This document shows, one piece after another, positions 1 through 7,588 of a DNA stretch of 40,438 bases (its first letter is position 1; every line of letters begins with the position of its first letter). Below the pieces are notes generated by a model. That model saw nothing but the letters and a program-made list of their open reading frames with translations. It was not told where the DNA came from and made no database searches. A program made the position numbers and the translations under genes. The DNA is from CAZPCT01 sp964585325 (lineage in GTDB: Bacteria; Patescibacteriota; Minisyncoccia; JACQLN01; CAZPCT01), in NCBI GenBank assembly GCA_964585325.1, contig CAZPCT010000005.1, positions 1 through 40,438 on the forward strand, given 5' to 3'.

Positions 1-14
1 AGCATGCTAGGTAA

Positions 15-45
15 CAAAAAAGAGCGGCCGGAGCCGCTTTTTCTG
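15..45 (-). terminator. Rho-independent terminator of the M23 peptidase gene
   Basis: A 6-bp GC stem (AGCGGC at 23-28, GCCGCT at 33-38, 4-nt loop) is flanked by an A run at 16-21 and a T run at 39-42. It reads as a hairpin plus U-tract on either strand, and lies just past the stop codon of the leftward peptidase gene, so it probably ends that transcript. Confidence 0.8.
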
Positions 46-63
46 TTTTCTGACCCCGTGGTT

Positions 64-1188
64 TTAACGGGACGGATTGGAGCCCCCACGCACAGCAAAG
101 TGTACGTGGCACCCTGTTGAGTTCCCTGTAGAGCCCATGTATCCAATAACCTCGCCCTGAGCCACCTGCTGGCCTCGTGAGACAATGTTACGTGCGTTAT
201 GCGCGTAGATAGTCTCGGTTCCGTTCGGATGGGAAATCTTGACGTAGTTGCCGTATCCGCCGTTCCACCCTGCATTGGTAACCGTAAGTATGGTACCGCC
301 GGCAGCGGCCTTCACCGGCGTTCCACAATATGCCGAACCCCCCATATCAACCGCGTTCAAAAAGTGGAGTCCTTGGGTGACACGCCCCGTAACCGGGAAG
401 ATGAAGTATCCGGACATATCCACCTGAGGTGCTGGAGCGGGCGCGTTCTTAATAGGCGTTGCTGATACTGCGGGTTGGGACTGCTGTGTTGTTGCTAATG
501 AGGCAGTAGTTCCGCCAGATGCCCCGGCACCAGGAACAATAATCTTCTGCCCAGGCTGAATGAGCCCTTCGCTGTGAATGTTGTTAAATGTGATGATCTC
601 ATCCACGTCTGTATCATACCAGTGGGCAATGTGACTCACCGTCTCCCCTCTGCGTACTGTGTGCTGCACGCCGTCAACAGGAAGGATGGTGAGTTCCTGG
701 CCCGGCCGCAACACAGAGCGGGACGTGAGCGCGTTGGAGGTCATCAGTGTGGCGACGGAAATATCAAAATCCTGAGCTATGCGGGAGAGTGTGTCTCCCT
801 CTTCCACTACGTAGCGCACCACCTCTGTACGAGAGTCTGCCGCCTGCGCCTGGGGCACTAATTGTGTTGCAGACAGGTCTGTCTCTTTATCCTTCTCGCT
901 CCGTGTGGCCATAAGAACCTCGCGGGCCCCCACCTCTTTCTTTCCCTGTGCCCGCGCAAGTGTGGAGTTTGGTGATTCAAAACTGCTTAGATGCGCACCA
1001 AATGCGTCCAAAAAGAAAACGGCTTTCCCAAACGGGGAGGCCGCGTATGTCGCCGGTGTAAGGGCGAGGACCGTCATAAGTAAAACAAACGCAACAACTG
1101 TTTCTGATGTACGGCGTCTCAAGCGAGAGAGTGTCTCGCTTGATATGCGTTGAGTCCTTTCTGTGAGCCGACGTGCGGCTCGTATCAT
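64..1188 (-). CDS. Membrane-anchored LysM-LysM-M23 peptidoglycan endopeptidase
   Basis: Predicted zinc metallopeptidase that cleaves peptidoglycan cross-bridges outside the membrane. The 374-residue product has a basic N-terminus, one membrane segment or uncleaved signal at about 31-49, a linker, two LysM peptidoglycan-binding domains at about 124-169 and 174-219, a Pro/Ala linker, and a C-terminal M23 (LytM/NlpD-type) domain from about 262. Expected zinc and catalytic residues are visible: His275 and Asp281 in GLHFLNAVD, His330 in IYAH, and His361/His363 in HVHF. The Asn-Ala-Val-Asp form of the first motif is familiar from CPR M23 proteins. The ATG at 1188 is the first in frame; no well-spaced Shine-Dalgarno is present. 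The gene stands alone, divergent from uvrD. Cell-separation or wall-remodelling roles are inferred from family knowledge. Confidence 0.93.
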   Translation of the reverse strand: MIRAARRLTERTQRISSETLSRLRRRTSETVVAFVLLMTVLALTPATYAASPFGKAVFFLDAFGAHLSSFESPNSTLARAQGKKEVGAREVLMATRSEKDKETDLSATQLVPQAQAADSRTEVVRYVVEEGDTLSRIAQDFDISVATLMTSNALTSRSVLRPGQELTILPVDGVQHTVRRGETVSHIAHWYDTDVDEIITFNNIHSEGLIQPGQKIIVPGAGASGGTTASLATTQQSQPAVSATPIKNAPAPAPQVDMSGYFIFPVTGRVTQGLHFLNAVDMGGSAYCGTPVKAAAGGTILTVTNAGWNGGYGNYVKISHPNGTETIYAHNARNIVSRGQQVAQGEVIGYMGSTGNSTGCHVHFAVRGGSNPSR

Positions 1189-1255
1189 CTTCGTGCTACT
1201 AATCTGTGGGTCTCCTTGTAGAGAGTTTCAACCGTTTTTCCTGTCATGCTTGCCT

Positions 1256-1303
1256 GCCAGTTGGCTGGCTTCCTTCACGTGTAAAACCCTGGCTCACAGG
1301 GTT
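1256..1303. repeat. Two small inverted repeats in the M23/uvrD spacer
   Basis: GCCAG-TTGG-CTGGC at 1256-1269 and AACCCTG-GCTCA-CAGGGTT at 1285-1303 could both form hairpins in the 278-nt spacer between the divergent M23 and uvrD genes. A 14-bp palindrome, GGCTTATTTAAGCC, follows at 1369-1382. None has a U-tract, so operators or RNA leader structures are as likely as terminators. No function is known. Confidence 0.45.
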
Positions 1304-1445
1304 CGTGTACGCAGTCTAAACTCCAGGCTTATAAAAGTCAACACCCCTATCCACAACACCCGTTTTTTGGCTTATTTAAGCCATTATTAGGCCATAAATG
1401 CTCCTGAATGCAACCGGCCGTTCTGTGGGCCAACGTCAAAAAAGA

Positions 1446-1454
1446 TGGTATGCT
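1446..1454 (+). promoter_or_regulatory. Extended -10 promoter element of uvrD
   Basis: TGGTATGCT (TGn plus TATGCT) lies 12 nt before the proposed uvrD start. No good -35 is visible. If transcription starts about 7 nt downstream, the GAGGAGG ribosome-binding sequence at 1455-1461 would largely be lost from the mRNA, so either this promoter or that SD is the functional one. Confidence 0.45.
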
Positions 1455-1466
1455 GAGGAGGCAAAA

Positions 1467-3392
1467 ATGGGCGCCGATATACTCACGGGACTTAACCCAA
1501 AACAGCGCGAAGCGGCTCTGTGTACAGACGGGCCCGTTCTTGTTATTGCGGGCGCCGGATCGGGAAAGACGCGGGCGCTCACTCACCGCCTCGCGCACCT
1601 TATTCATACAGGAATCCGCTCCCGCAACATTGTTGCTCTTACGTTTACAAACAAGGCAGCCGGGGAGATGAAAGAACGTGTGTTAGACCTGTTGTCCCGC
1701 GGAACACGCCTTCCTTTTATAGGAACATTCCACGCTTTTGGGGCACGCATCCTACGGGAAGACGGATTTGGGGTTGGTGTGGGCACAGATTTTGTCATTT
1801 ACGACACGCGGGACCAGCGCGCGCTCATAAAGGAACTTATGGCAAACCATAACGTGCCTAATGATAGGTGGTCTCCGGGTGCCGTGCACGCCACTATTTC
1901 TCGCGCCAAGAACGAACTTGTCACCCCTGCCGCGTTTGCCACAGGCGCAACTACGTATTATGAGAAGGTGGTGGCTCCGCTCTATGAAGCATATGAGAAC
2001 GCCCTGCGCGAGGCGAACGCGGTTGATTTTGACGACCTGCTGGTCCTTCCTGTTCGCCTGCTAAGAGAGAAGGCAGACGTGCTTGAGAAGTACCAGCGCC
2101 GGTACACCCATTTTCTGGTAGACGAATATCAGGACACCAACCACGCCCAGTATGCTCTATTGCATCTTCTGGCCGCTAAACACCGGAATCTTTGTGTGGT
2201 AGGCGACGACTGGCAATCAATCTACCGGTTCAGGGGTGCGGACTTCAGAAACATCCTTCATTTTGAGCGAGACTGGCCGGAGGCCACGGTGGTGTTCCTG
2301 GAAGAAAATTATCGCTCTAGCCAGCCAATCCTTGACGCAGCGCAGTCTGTCATTGAACAAAATCAGTTCCGCACGCACAAAAAACTCTGGACCGCGCGGG
2401 GCGGGTCAGTCAAGCCCCGTATTGTCCAGTTGGACGACGAACTAACAGAGGGGATATGGGTGCTTGATGAAGTTGAGCGACTCGTGAGCGCTTCCAACGG
2501 CCTGCCTGCGCAGGCAGGCCCCCGCACCCTTGAAGACGTGGTGGTGCTGTACCGTACAAACGCTCAGTCGCGCATTTTTGAAGAGCTTTTGGTGGGGCGC
2601 GGTATTCCGTATGCCATCATTGGATCTGTGAGATTCTATGAGCGCAAAGAAATAAAGGACATTGTGGCGTATTTACGACTTTTGCATAACCCACGGGATC
2701 TGGTCTCGTTGCGGCGCGTTGCCAACACCCCGCCACGCGGTATAGGTGCAAAAACACTTGAAAAATTGTTAGACCGCAGTTTTGACAACATGGAACACGT
2801 TAAAATACGCGCATTTGAAGACCTTCTGGAGTCGCTCCGGACATACGCAGGAACAGCATCCTTGGAGGATGTGGTAAAGAAGCTTCTTGCCCGCATCAAC
2901 TATCGCGCGTACCTTGGTGGGGACTCGGGTGAGGGCGAGGAACGCTGGGAGAACGTGCAGGAACTTGTGAGCGTTACCGCCGCGTATGGTTCTGCGTCCG
3001 CAAAAGACGCCTTGCCGACGTTCTTGGAAGAAGTTGCGCTCCTTTCTCCCACCGACGAAGTGGGCGACAGACCGGGCGCCCTCAACCTTATGACCCTGCA
3101 CGCGGTAAAAGGTCTGGAGTTCAACACCGTCTTTATTGTGGGGTGTGAGGACGGTCTTCTGCCGCACGAAAAAAGCGTTCTCAGTCAGGAGGAGATGGAA
3201 GAGGAGCGGCGCCTTCTATACGTGGGCATGACCCGCGCAAAGGAGCGACTCATTATGACGTTCGCGCGGCGACGTACGCTCTTTGGCTCTTCCAGCTCTA
3301 CCCTTCCTTCGCGGTTCTTGTCTGACATTCCAGAAGAACTTGTTGAATTTTCAGCTTCGGGAGAAGAAGCTATAGAAACCATTGAATTGTGA
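1467..3392 (+). CDS. uvrD: UvrD/PcrA-type superfamily 1 DNA helicase
   Basis: ATP-dependent 3'-5' DNA helicase acting in nucleotide excision repair and replication-fork maintenance. SF1 motifs are clear: Q motif LNPKQREA, Walker A AGAGSGKT, motif Ia TFTNKAAGEM, Walker B VDEYQDTN, motif III GDDWQSIYRFRGA, motif IV YRSSQ, motif V LMTLHAVKGLEF and motif VI YVGMTRAKE. The ATG at 1467 is chosen over the upstream ATG at 1398 because it directly precedes the conserved Q-motif region and has GAGGAGG 5-12 nt upstream, giving 641 residues, somewhat shorter than E. coli UvrD (about 720) with a reduced C-terminal tail. Codons 345-351 fall in a perfect 22-bp palindrome that adds a short GLPAQAG loop. The stop codon overlaps the GTG of rsmA. 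Confidence 0.96.
   Translation: MGADILTGLNPKQREAALCTDGPVLVIAGAGSGKTRALTHRLAHLIHTGIRSRNIVALTFTNKAAGEMKERVLDLLSRGTRLPFIGTFHAFGARILREDGFGVGVGTDFVIYDTRDQRALIKELMANHNVPNDRWSPGAVHATISRAKNELVTPAAFATGATTYYEKVVAPLYEAYENALREANAVDFDDLLVLPVRLLREKADVLEKYQRRYTHFLVDEYQDTNHAQYALLHLLAAKHRNLCVVGDDWQSIYRFRGADFRNILHFERDWPEATVVFLEENYRSSQPILDAAQSVIEQNQFRTHKKLWTARGGSVKPRIVQLDDELTEGIWVLDEVERLVSASNGLPAQAGPRTLEDVVVLYRTNAQSRIFEELLVGRGIPYAIIGSVRFYERKEIKDIVAYLRLLHNPRDLVSLRRVANTPPRGIGAKTLEKLLDRSFDNMEHVKIRAFEDLLESLRTYAGTASLEDVVKKLLARINYRAYLGGDSGEGEERWENVQELVSVTAAYGSASAKDALPTFLEEVALLSPTDEVGDRPGALNLMTLHAVKGLEFNTVFIVGCEDGLLPHEKSVLSQEEMEEERRLLYVGMTRAKERLIMTFARRRTLFGSSSSTLPSRFLSDIPEELVEFSASGEEAIETIEL
2499..2520. repeat. Perfect 22-bp GC-rich palindrome inside uvrD
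   Basis: The sequence is an 11-nt arm GGCCTGCCTGC followed directly by its reverse complement. It sits in frame in uvrD, encoding Gly-Leu-Pro-Ala-Gln-Ala-Gly in a loop before the LYRTNAQS motif. A related but imperfect GCCTGCC/GGCTGGC inverted repeat lies at 1252-1269 in the spacer upstream, which suggests a dispersed palindromic element. Confidence 0.75.
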
Positions 3393-4192
3393 CTACACAA
3401 GAAGAGGTCCAAAAACGTCTTTCGGCCGCAGGAACCACTCCCAACAAACTGCGGGGACAACATTTTTTGGTAGACAAAAGTATGTTGGAGAAGGTTGCGA
3501 ATGCGGCAGACATTACGGTAGGGGAGAGAGTATTGGAGATAGGGCCCGGCGTAGGAAATCTGACAGACGCTCTTCTTTCAAAGGGGGCAGTGGTGACCGC
3601 TATAGAAAGGGACACAGCGCTCGCCGCCTTTCTTGCCCGCCACTATGGAGACTCCGTGGAAGTTCACTCGCAAGACATTCTTTCTTTTGACACAACACCA
3701 CTACCTGCGCAATACAAAGTGGTGGGCAATGTGCCCTACTACATAACGGGTAAGATCATACGCAAGTTTATGGAGAGTTCACACCTCCCGCAACGCGTGG
3801 TGTTCACTGTTCAAAAAGAGGTTGGCGAGCGCACTGCCGCGCGCCCACCTCACGCCACATTCCTTTCTGTCCTAACCCAGCTTATGGCAGACGTTTCGTT
3901 GGGTCCCGTCATTCCGGCGGACAGTTTCTGGCCAGCACCAAGGGTTGATTCCATTATTCTTGTTATTGTTCCACATGGAACACAGCCAGACCCTTCGCTT
4001 GTTTTATTGGTTCGCCAAGGATTCCATCAGCCACGAAAGACGCTCATCAACAACCTGGCGCAGCTTCCAGCATATGAACGGGACACAGTTCTGGGTGCGC
4101 TGAGACAGATGGACAGAGACGAAAAAACGAGAGCTCATGAACTCTCGTTAGACGAGTGGCAAAAACTATTTCTGTCATTAAAAACCGGGTAA
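3389..4192 (+). CDS. rsmA: 16S rRNA dimethyladenosine transferase RsmA (KsgA)
   Basis: SAM-dependent methyltransferase that dimethylates two adjacent adenines near the 3' end of 16S rRNA during small-subunit maturation. The 267-residue protein shows family hallmarks: N-terminal KLRGQHFLVD, the SAM-binding VLEIGPGVGNLT, the acidic AIERD at strand 2, and the catalytic GNVPYYI motif followed by the QKEVGER segment. A small helical C-terminal domain follows. The start is a GTG whose last two bases form part of the uvrD TGA stop (GTGA overlap), so the two genes are translationally coupled. The 3' end overlaps the convergent secreted-protein gene by 15 nt. Length matches bacterial RsmA. Confidence 0.95.
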   Translation: MTTQEEVQKRLSAAGTTPNKLRGQHFLVDKSMLEKVANAADITVGERVLEIGPGVGNLTDALLSKGAVVTAIERDTALAAFLARHYGDSVEVHSQDILSFDTTPLPAQYKVVGNVPYYITGKIIRKFMESSHLPQRVVFTVQKEVGERTAARPPHATFLSVLTQLMADVSLGPVIPADSFWPAPRVDSIILVIVPHGTQPDPSLVLLVRQGFHQPRKTLINNLAQLPAYERDTVLGALRQMDRDEKTRAHELSLDEWQKLFLSLKTG

Positions 4193-4696
4193 GCCGCTGC
4201 CCCTTATCTCTTTAGAGGTCCCAATAATTGAAATCCACGGCCCCTTTTCGTCACGCGGACAACATGTCCCGCAACAGCTGGAATTACATGTCACATGAGT
4301 GCACGCCAGGTCGGGTCCCTTTGCCAGACCAAGCACCCACCTGTCTTCCTTCACCTCGTCATACTCATACACTTGTGAAGAGACCACGCCCCCCAGTACG
4401 GGGACGAAGCGCGTGAGCCCGCCCACCAACAAGTACCACTCATCCTGCCCGGGCGCACTACTTATCGCACCACCCGGCCCACTTTCCCACGGGCGGTCTA
4501 TTTTGATGAGCCAACCGTAGACAAAAAAGTTGCAAGAACATGTTTTTTTGTCCACCACAATACCACCAAAATCGTGGTTGCCGAAAGGGTCGGAGGGAAT
4601 ATCTACGGCCTGGGTGGGCACAGGAAGCATGGGTAAAAAAAGAAGCCCCGTAAGTACCAGAAGACCAGAAAAAATGGTGAGAAAATCTTTCCACAT
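4178..4696 (-). CDS. Secreted cysteine-rich protein of unknown function
   Basis: Not recognised as a known family. The 172-residue product starts with a typical signal sequence (hydrophobic core about residues 7-26, MWKDFLTIFSGLLVLTGLLF). The mature part has eight cysteines: a TCSC pair near residue 53 and six clustered towards the C-terminus in ACTHVTC and SSCCGTCC, consistent with disulfides or metal binding outside the cell. Segments CNFFVYGWLIKID and EWYLLVGGLTRFVPVLGG are hydrophobic but short. The ATG at 4696 is preferred over an upstream in-frame ATG at 4813 because it opens the signal peptide and lies 12 nt after a consensus TATAAT. It is divergent from the secretion-like operon and may be surface-associated. 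Confidence 0.75.
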   Translation of the reverse strand: MWKDFLTIFSGLLVLTGLLFLPMLPVPTQAVDIPSDPFGNHDFGGIVVDKKTCSCNFFVYGWLIKIDRPWESGPGGAISSAPGQDEWYLLVGGLTRFVPVLGGVVSSQVYEYDEVKEDRWVLGLAKGPDLACTHVTCNSSCCGTCCPRDEKGPWISIIGTSKEIRGSGLPGF

Positions 4697-4708
4697 ATCA
4701 GTCTGTTC

Positions 4709-4717
4709 ATTATACCA
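4709..4717 (-). promoter_or_regulatory. Extended -10 promoter (TGGTATAAT) of the secreted Cys-rich protein gene
   Basis: Reading leftward, TGGTATAAT is a perfect extended -10 element ending 12 nt before the ATG at 4696. The expected transcript start leaves only about 5 nt of leader, and no Shine-Dalgarno sequence is present. No strong -35 is seen. Confidence 0.65.
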
Positions 4718-5112
4718 TTTGGGCACTTTTTTGACGCGCATGTGGATAACCTTTTTTATTTCATCCCCTTTTCTCTTGCGACTTAACGCTTTTTTCCTTC
4801 GCGAAAAGTACATCTTTTTACTACAATTTATTCGGGCATGAACGTTCTTGATAATTTCCTGTCTTTTTCTAAAACCTTCCTATATCTTGTTAATAGTTCA
4901 TAGGAAAAGTTTTTATCCTCCTTTTTATTTATAACCTCCCCATACCTTTACTAAGGTTGGTGGTGACGCCTCTTTTGAAGCGACGCGCTTGTGTCTGTTG
5001 TTAATTGCGCCGAAAAAGCTGGTCACATCCCTCTTGGTGGGCCGTCAAACAACAAGACTCCATAAACCTTCTTTTTGGAGCAAAGAAAACGCGCAAAACC
5101 TTACTAGCCAGG
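4718..5112. other. AT-rich divergent intergenic region without a recognised gene
   Basis: This spacer of about 395 nt separates two divergent extended -10 promoters. It has a perfect DnaA-box sequence (TTATCCACA on the minus strand, 4741-4749), long T and A tracts, and small potential hairpins such as CCTT-TACT-AAGG near 4950 and CTCC...GGAG near 5070-5090. I find no convincing ORF longer than about 20 codons and no recognisable RNA family. It may be a regulatory region or contain an unrecognised RNA. Confidence 0.5.
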
Positions 5113-5121
5113 TGGTATAAT
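5113..5121 (+). promoter_or_regulatory. Extended -10 promoter of the secretion-like operon
   Basis: TGGTATAAT, identical to the element of the divergent gene, ends 10 nt before the first ATG (5132) of the eleven-gene operon. A near-consensus -35 is not visible. It is the only good candidate start for the long transcript, apart from an internal TATAAT before prgI. Confidence 0.65.
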
Positions 5122-5131
5122 TAGTGTATGA

Positions 5132-5881
5132 ATGGGAATCACGGAGGGCATGCGTACACACTCAACATCTAAAAAGACGTTGTGGGTAACCGTGGGCGGT
5201 ATCGCCGTCTTTGTTATTGGAGCCGTTCTGGGCTCCTTTTTGGTGCTTGGCGCCAAAAGTTCAGACGGTAAAAGTTTCTCGGTAAAAAATCTGGCCACAG
5301 TGGACCTCTCCCACCAAACGGTCTCCCCACGCAGTACGCCCCAGATTGAAAACTACACAAAAGAATTTTCTAAAACACTTCTTAACCCTTCAGGATGGGG
5401 CCAGCTTGGAGAAGACGCACAATTGTCAGATGCTCTGCTGACCCGGGACATGGGCCCGCTGGTGGAAGACTACATCAACAAAATCTCGCGCCTTCCTGAG
5501 AACACCTCGCTCAACATATCTCACTCAGTCCCACCCGAAACATATCTCAAAAATGTGAAGGCGTATCTGGTGGTTGCCACGGAAGTGTTTATTGAGATCT
5601 CCACCGAAGACATCCGTCTGTTGGAAAATGCGGAGGTACAACGCCACTACCAGAAAGACGCCTTGTTGGTGGAGGATATATTTGACGCTCTTCTGGAGCA
5701 GCCTGTTCCGCCGCAGTATGAGGCGTTGCACACCGAAACACTTATCTTTGTACATGGCCTTACAGCAACATTGGACACCGTGGGACAGCACAGCGCAGAC
5801 CCCGCCCGCACTCTTTTGCTGCCCGCCTCAACCAAACTGTTGACCGACCAACTAAACAGTGTCCTTGACCTCCTGCCATGA
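5132..5881 (+). CDS. Membrane-anchored protein opening the secretion-like operon
   Basis: Family not recognised. The 249-residue product has a short polar N-terminus, one membrane segment at about residues 17-41 (TLWVTVGGIAVFVIGAVLGS) and a mostly helical, soluble outer domain of about 200 residues rich in Leu/Thr/Glu. This topology suggests a single-pass protein with an extracytoplasmic domain. It opens the operon and overlaps the next gene by an ATGA, so it should be made together with it. The start is uncertain: ATG 5132 lies 10 nt after the -10 box and would be nearly leaderless, whereas ATG 5150 has GGAGGG only 1 nt away, too close to work as a normal Shine-Dalgarno. Confidence 0.75.
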   Translation: MGITEGMRTHSTSKKTLWVTVGGIAVFVIGAVLGSFLVLGAKSSDGKSFSVKNLATVDLSHQTVSPRSTPQIENYTKEFSKTLLNPSGWGQLGEDAQLSDALLTRDMGPLVEDYINKISRLPENTSLNISHSVPPETYLKNVKAYLVVATEVFIEISTEDIRLLENAEVQRHYQKDALLVEDIFDALLEQPVPPQYEALHTETLIFVHGLTATLDTVGQHSADPARTLLLPASTKLLTDQLNSVLDLLP

Positions 5882-7584
5882 AACATAGGCCCACCCTTTG
5901 GATAGCAAGCCTTGTTGTTACCGGCAGTATTGTCGGCCTGGCCGTTGTGTTTGCGCCTACGCCCATACACGAGCCTCCGTCGGTACAGGCCTCATTCATT
6001 GAAGATGCGTTGGGGGTTGGTTTTAATATTCTTGCGTGCAACGTCGCGAGCAGCTATGCAGATGAGCTGAAAGACCTTACCGACCGGGTCAAGGAGGAGT
6101 TGGGCGGCGCCTTGTGTGACGCAGGTGGTAATCTGCCCGTGGTTGGTCCGTTTGTACAAGACCAGTGCAATGAGGAAAGCGAGAGCGGGGATGGGCAGCC
6201 GGAGGAGAGCGACTTTGTTCCTGTTCACGTACAATTTGATAACCCGTTCTCTAAAGAAGTTGAGCGGCAGAAAATAGAACTAGTAAAAACACAGGATGCC
6301 AACTGTCTTAAGAAGGAGCTTTTGGAGTTTGTGAGTCAGAACATTATAAAGAACATTGTTGAAGACTCTGGTTTTATCACCAACTTTAGAGACCATCTGC
6401 TCACTGCGGGGGTGCAGGCTGAGTATGACTTTCTGGCGCAGCTTTCCCGGGCGGGTATCTGCCCACAAAACCGCAGTGTCATCTTCACGCTGATGGGCGG
6501 TGTGGACGCCGGTTGGGCGTCAAGCGACAACTCGCCCGAAAGTATTGTGCGTTGTTCACTGGCAGAAGTGCTTGATCTTGAAAATGGGGGGCTTGAGGCG
6601 TACTACGACGACTTTAGAACAGGAGGGTGGGACGCATGGCTCTCGCAGATAAACCCAAACAACACTCTTTTGGGACAGTACACCAGCGCAAAGGAAACGC
6701 GTGACGCTCTGATTGCCGCAAACGTGCGAGGACAAGAGGTAGAGGCCATTTCATCCGACGGGTTTAACCCAAAGAAAGAGCGGGTCTGTATTGAAGAGCA
6801 AACAATAGACTTGGGGCAAGGGTTAACGGAAACGTACTGCGTACGATATGAGGAGAATATTTTGACTCCCGGCTCTCTGCTTTCAGACCAGGTGGAGCGT
6901 GCGGCAGGTATTAAGTTAGACGATGTGCGTGGAGCGGACACGTACTACGAAATTCTCTATGAGGCCATCACCAGCGTTGGTGACTGGTTAGTTGGAAAAC
7001 TGATTGATGACGGACTCAGCTCATTCAACAGCACCCTTGCGCCACAACCCGCGCCGCCCGGTGGCGGGGGAGGAGGCACGCCTCCGCCAGGAAACACCCC
7101 ACCCCCTGCCGCGCCGCCTCCAACGAGCCCTCCTCCGGGAGGAGTGCCCCCGCCAGCTCCTGAGTCGCCCCCGCAACAGCCACCTGCGTCCCCACCACCA
7201 GGAGGAGGTTCCACGGATCCCATGCCGCCGCCTGTTATTCTGGGCCCCGCAGCCGCACCCACCTTCTTTTCTCAAAATTATTTGGTCAGTGTACAGGCAA
7301 ACCCCGGTGAGTTGGTGCAGTTTACCCTTTTGTTCCAGCCCCAGTCCTTCCTTTTTGGGTTCTCTGTTACTGATCCCTCGCTTGTACGGAACGTGAGGGC
7401 TGGAAACAACGGCGTTGCGGGATACCAGGCGCAGCAATCATACCGAGGGCAGTGCACGTCAAGCGGCACAGTAAATGTTGTAGCCACAGTAAACGCGGTG
7501 CGCGTCAACGAAATTTCGGGCCAGGTGAGCCCTGTGAGCACGGCGTCTCTGACCACCGCGGTTACACAGTCTCCATGCAACTAA
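5878..7584 (+). CDS. Large exported protein with proline-rich linker and beta-type C-terminus
   Basis: Family not recognised. The 568-residue protein has an N-terminal signal or anchor (about residues 8-27), a helical domain of about 350 residues with several Cys (LACN, LCDA, DQCN, DANC, GICP, VRCS, VCIE, TYCV), a Pro/Gly low-complexity linker at about 386-460, and a C-terminal region of about 105 residues that reads as beta-sandwich or Ig-like, ending in SPCN. The layout resembles surface proteins whose helical part sits near a membrane complex and whose linker projects a binding domain. Overlaps the previous gene by ATGA; 4 nt separate it from the VirB6-like gene. A structural or adhesive role in the secretion-like system is inferred from context only. 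Confidence 0.8.
   Translation: MKHRPTLWIASLVVTGSIVGLAVVFAPTPIHEPPSVQASFIEDALGVGFNILACNVASSYADELKDLTDRVKEELGGALCDAGGNLPVVGPFVQDQCNEESESGDGQPEESDFVPVHVQFDNPFSKEVERQKIELVKTQDANCLKKELLEFVSQNIIKNIVEDSGFITNFRDHLLTAGVQAEYDFLAQLSRAGICPQNRSVIFTLMGGVDAGWASSDNSPESIVRCSLAEVLDLENGGLEAYYDDFRTGGWDAWLSQINPNNTLLGQYTSAKETRDALIAANVRGQEVEAISSDGFNPKKERVCIEEQTIDLGQGLTETYCVRYEENILTPGSLLSDQVERAAGIKLDDVRGADTYYEILYEAITSVGDWLVGKLIDDGLSSFNSTLAPQPAPPGGGGGGTPPPGNTPPPAAPPPTSPPPGGVPPPAPESPPQQPPASPPPGGGSTDPMPPPVILGPAAAPTFFSQNYLVSVQANPGELVQFTLLFQPQSFLFGFSVTDPSLVRNVRAGNNGVAGYQAQQSYRGQCTSSGTVNVVATVNAVRVNEISGQVSPVSTASLTTAVTQSPCN
7036..7258 (+). repeat. Proline/glycine low-complexity coding repeat
   Basis: Irregular repeats of CCNCCN and GGNGGN encode runs such as APPGGGGGGTPPPG and PPPTSPPPGG. 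The repeats stay in frame within the exported-protein gene, so this is a protein linker and not a DNA repeat array. Confidence 0.7.
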
Positions 7585-7588
7585 CAGC

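Noticed and set aside
1348..1356. CTATCCACA as a DnaA box upstream of uvrD
   Set aside because: One mismatch, isolated, and no other origin features nearby.
4838..4903. 21-codon ORF (MNVLDNFLSF...) in the divergent spacer
   Set aside because: Too short, no ribosome-binding site or promoter, and no link to a downstream rightward gene.
5143..5148. GGAGGG as a Shine-Dalgarno for ATG 5150
   Set aside because: Only 1 nt separates it from the ATG, too close for normal initiation, so the start of this gene stays undecided.
7036..7258. CRISPR-like or tandem array
   Set aside because: The repeats are irregular and encode a Pro/Gly linker in frame; there are no spacers.
7021..7437. Leftward Trp/Arg-rich ORFs opposite the Pro-rich linker
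   Set aside because: They are reverse frames of a CCN/GGN repeat and have no start signals or family similarity.
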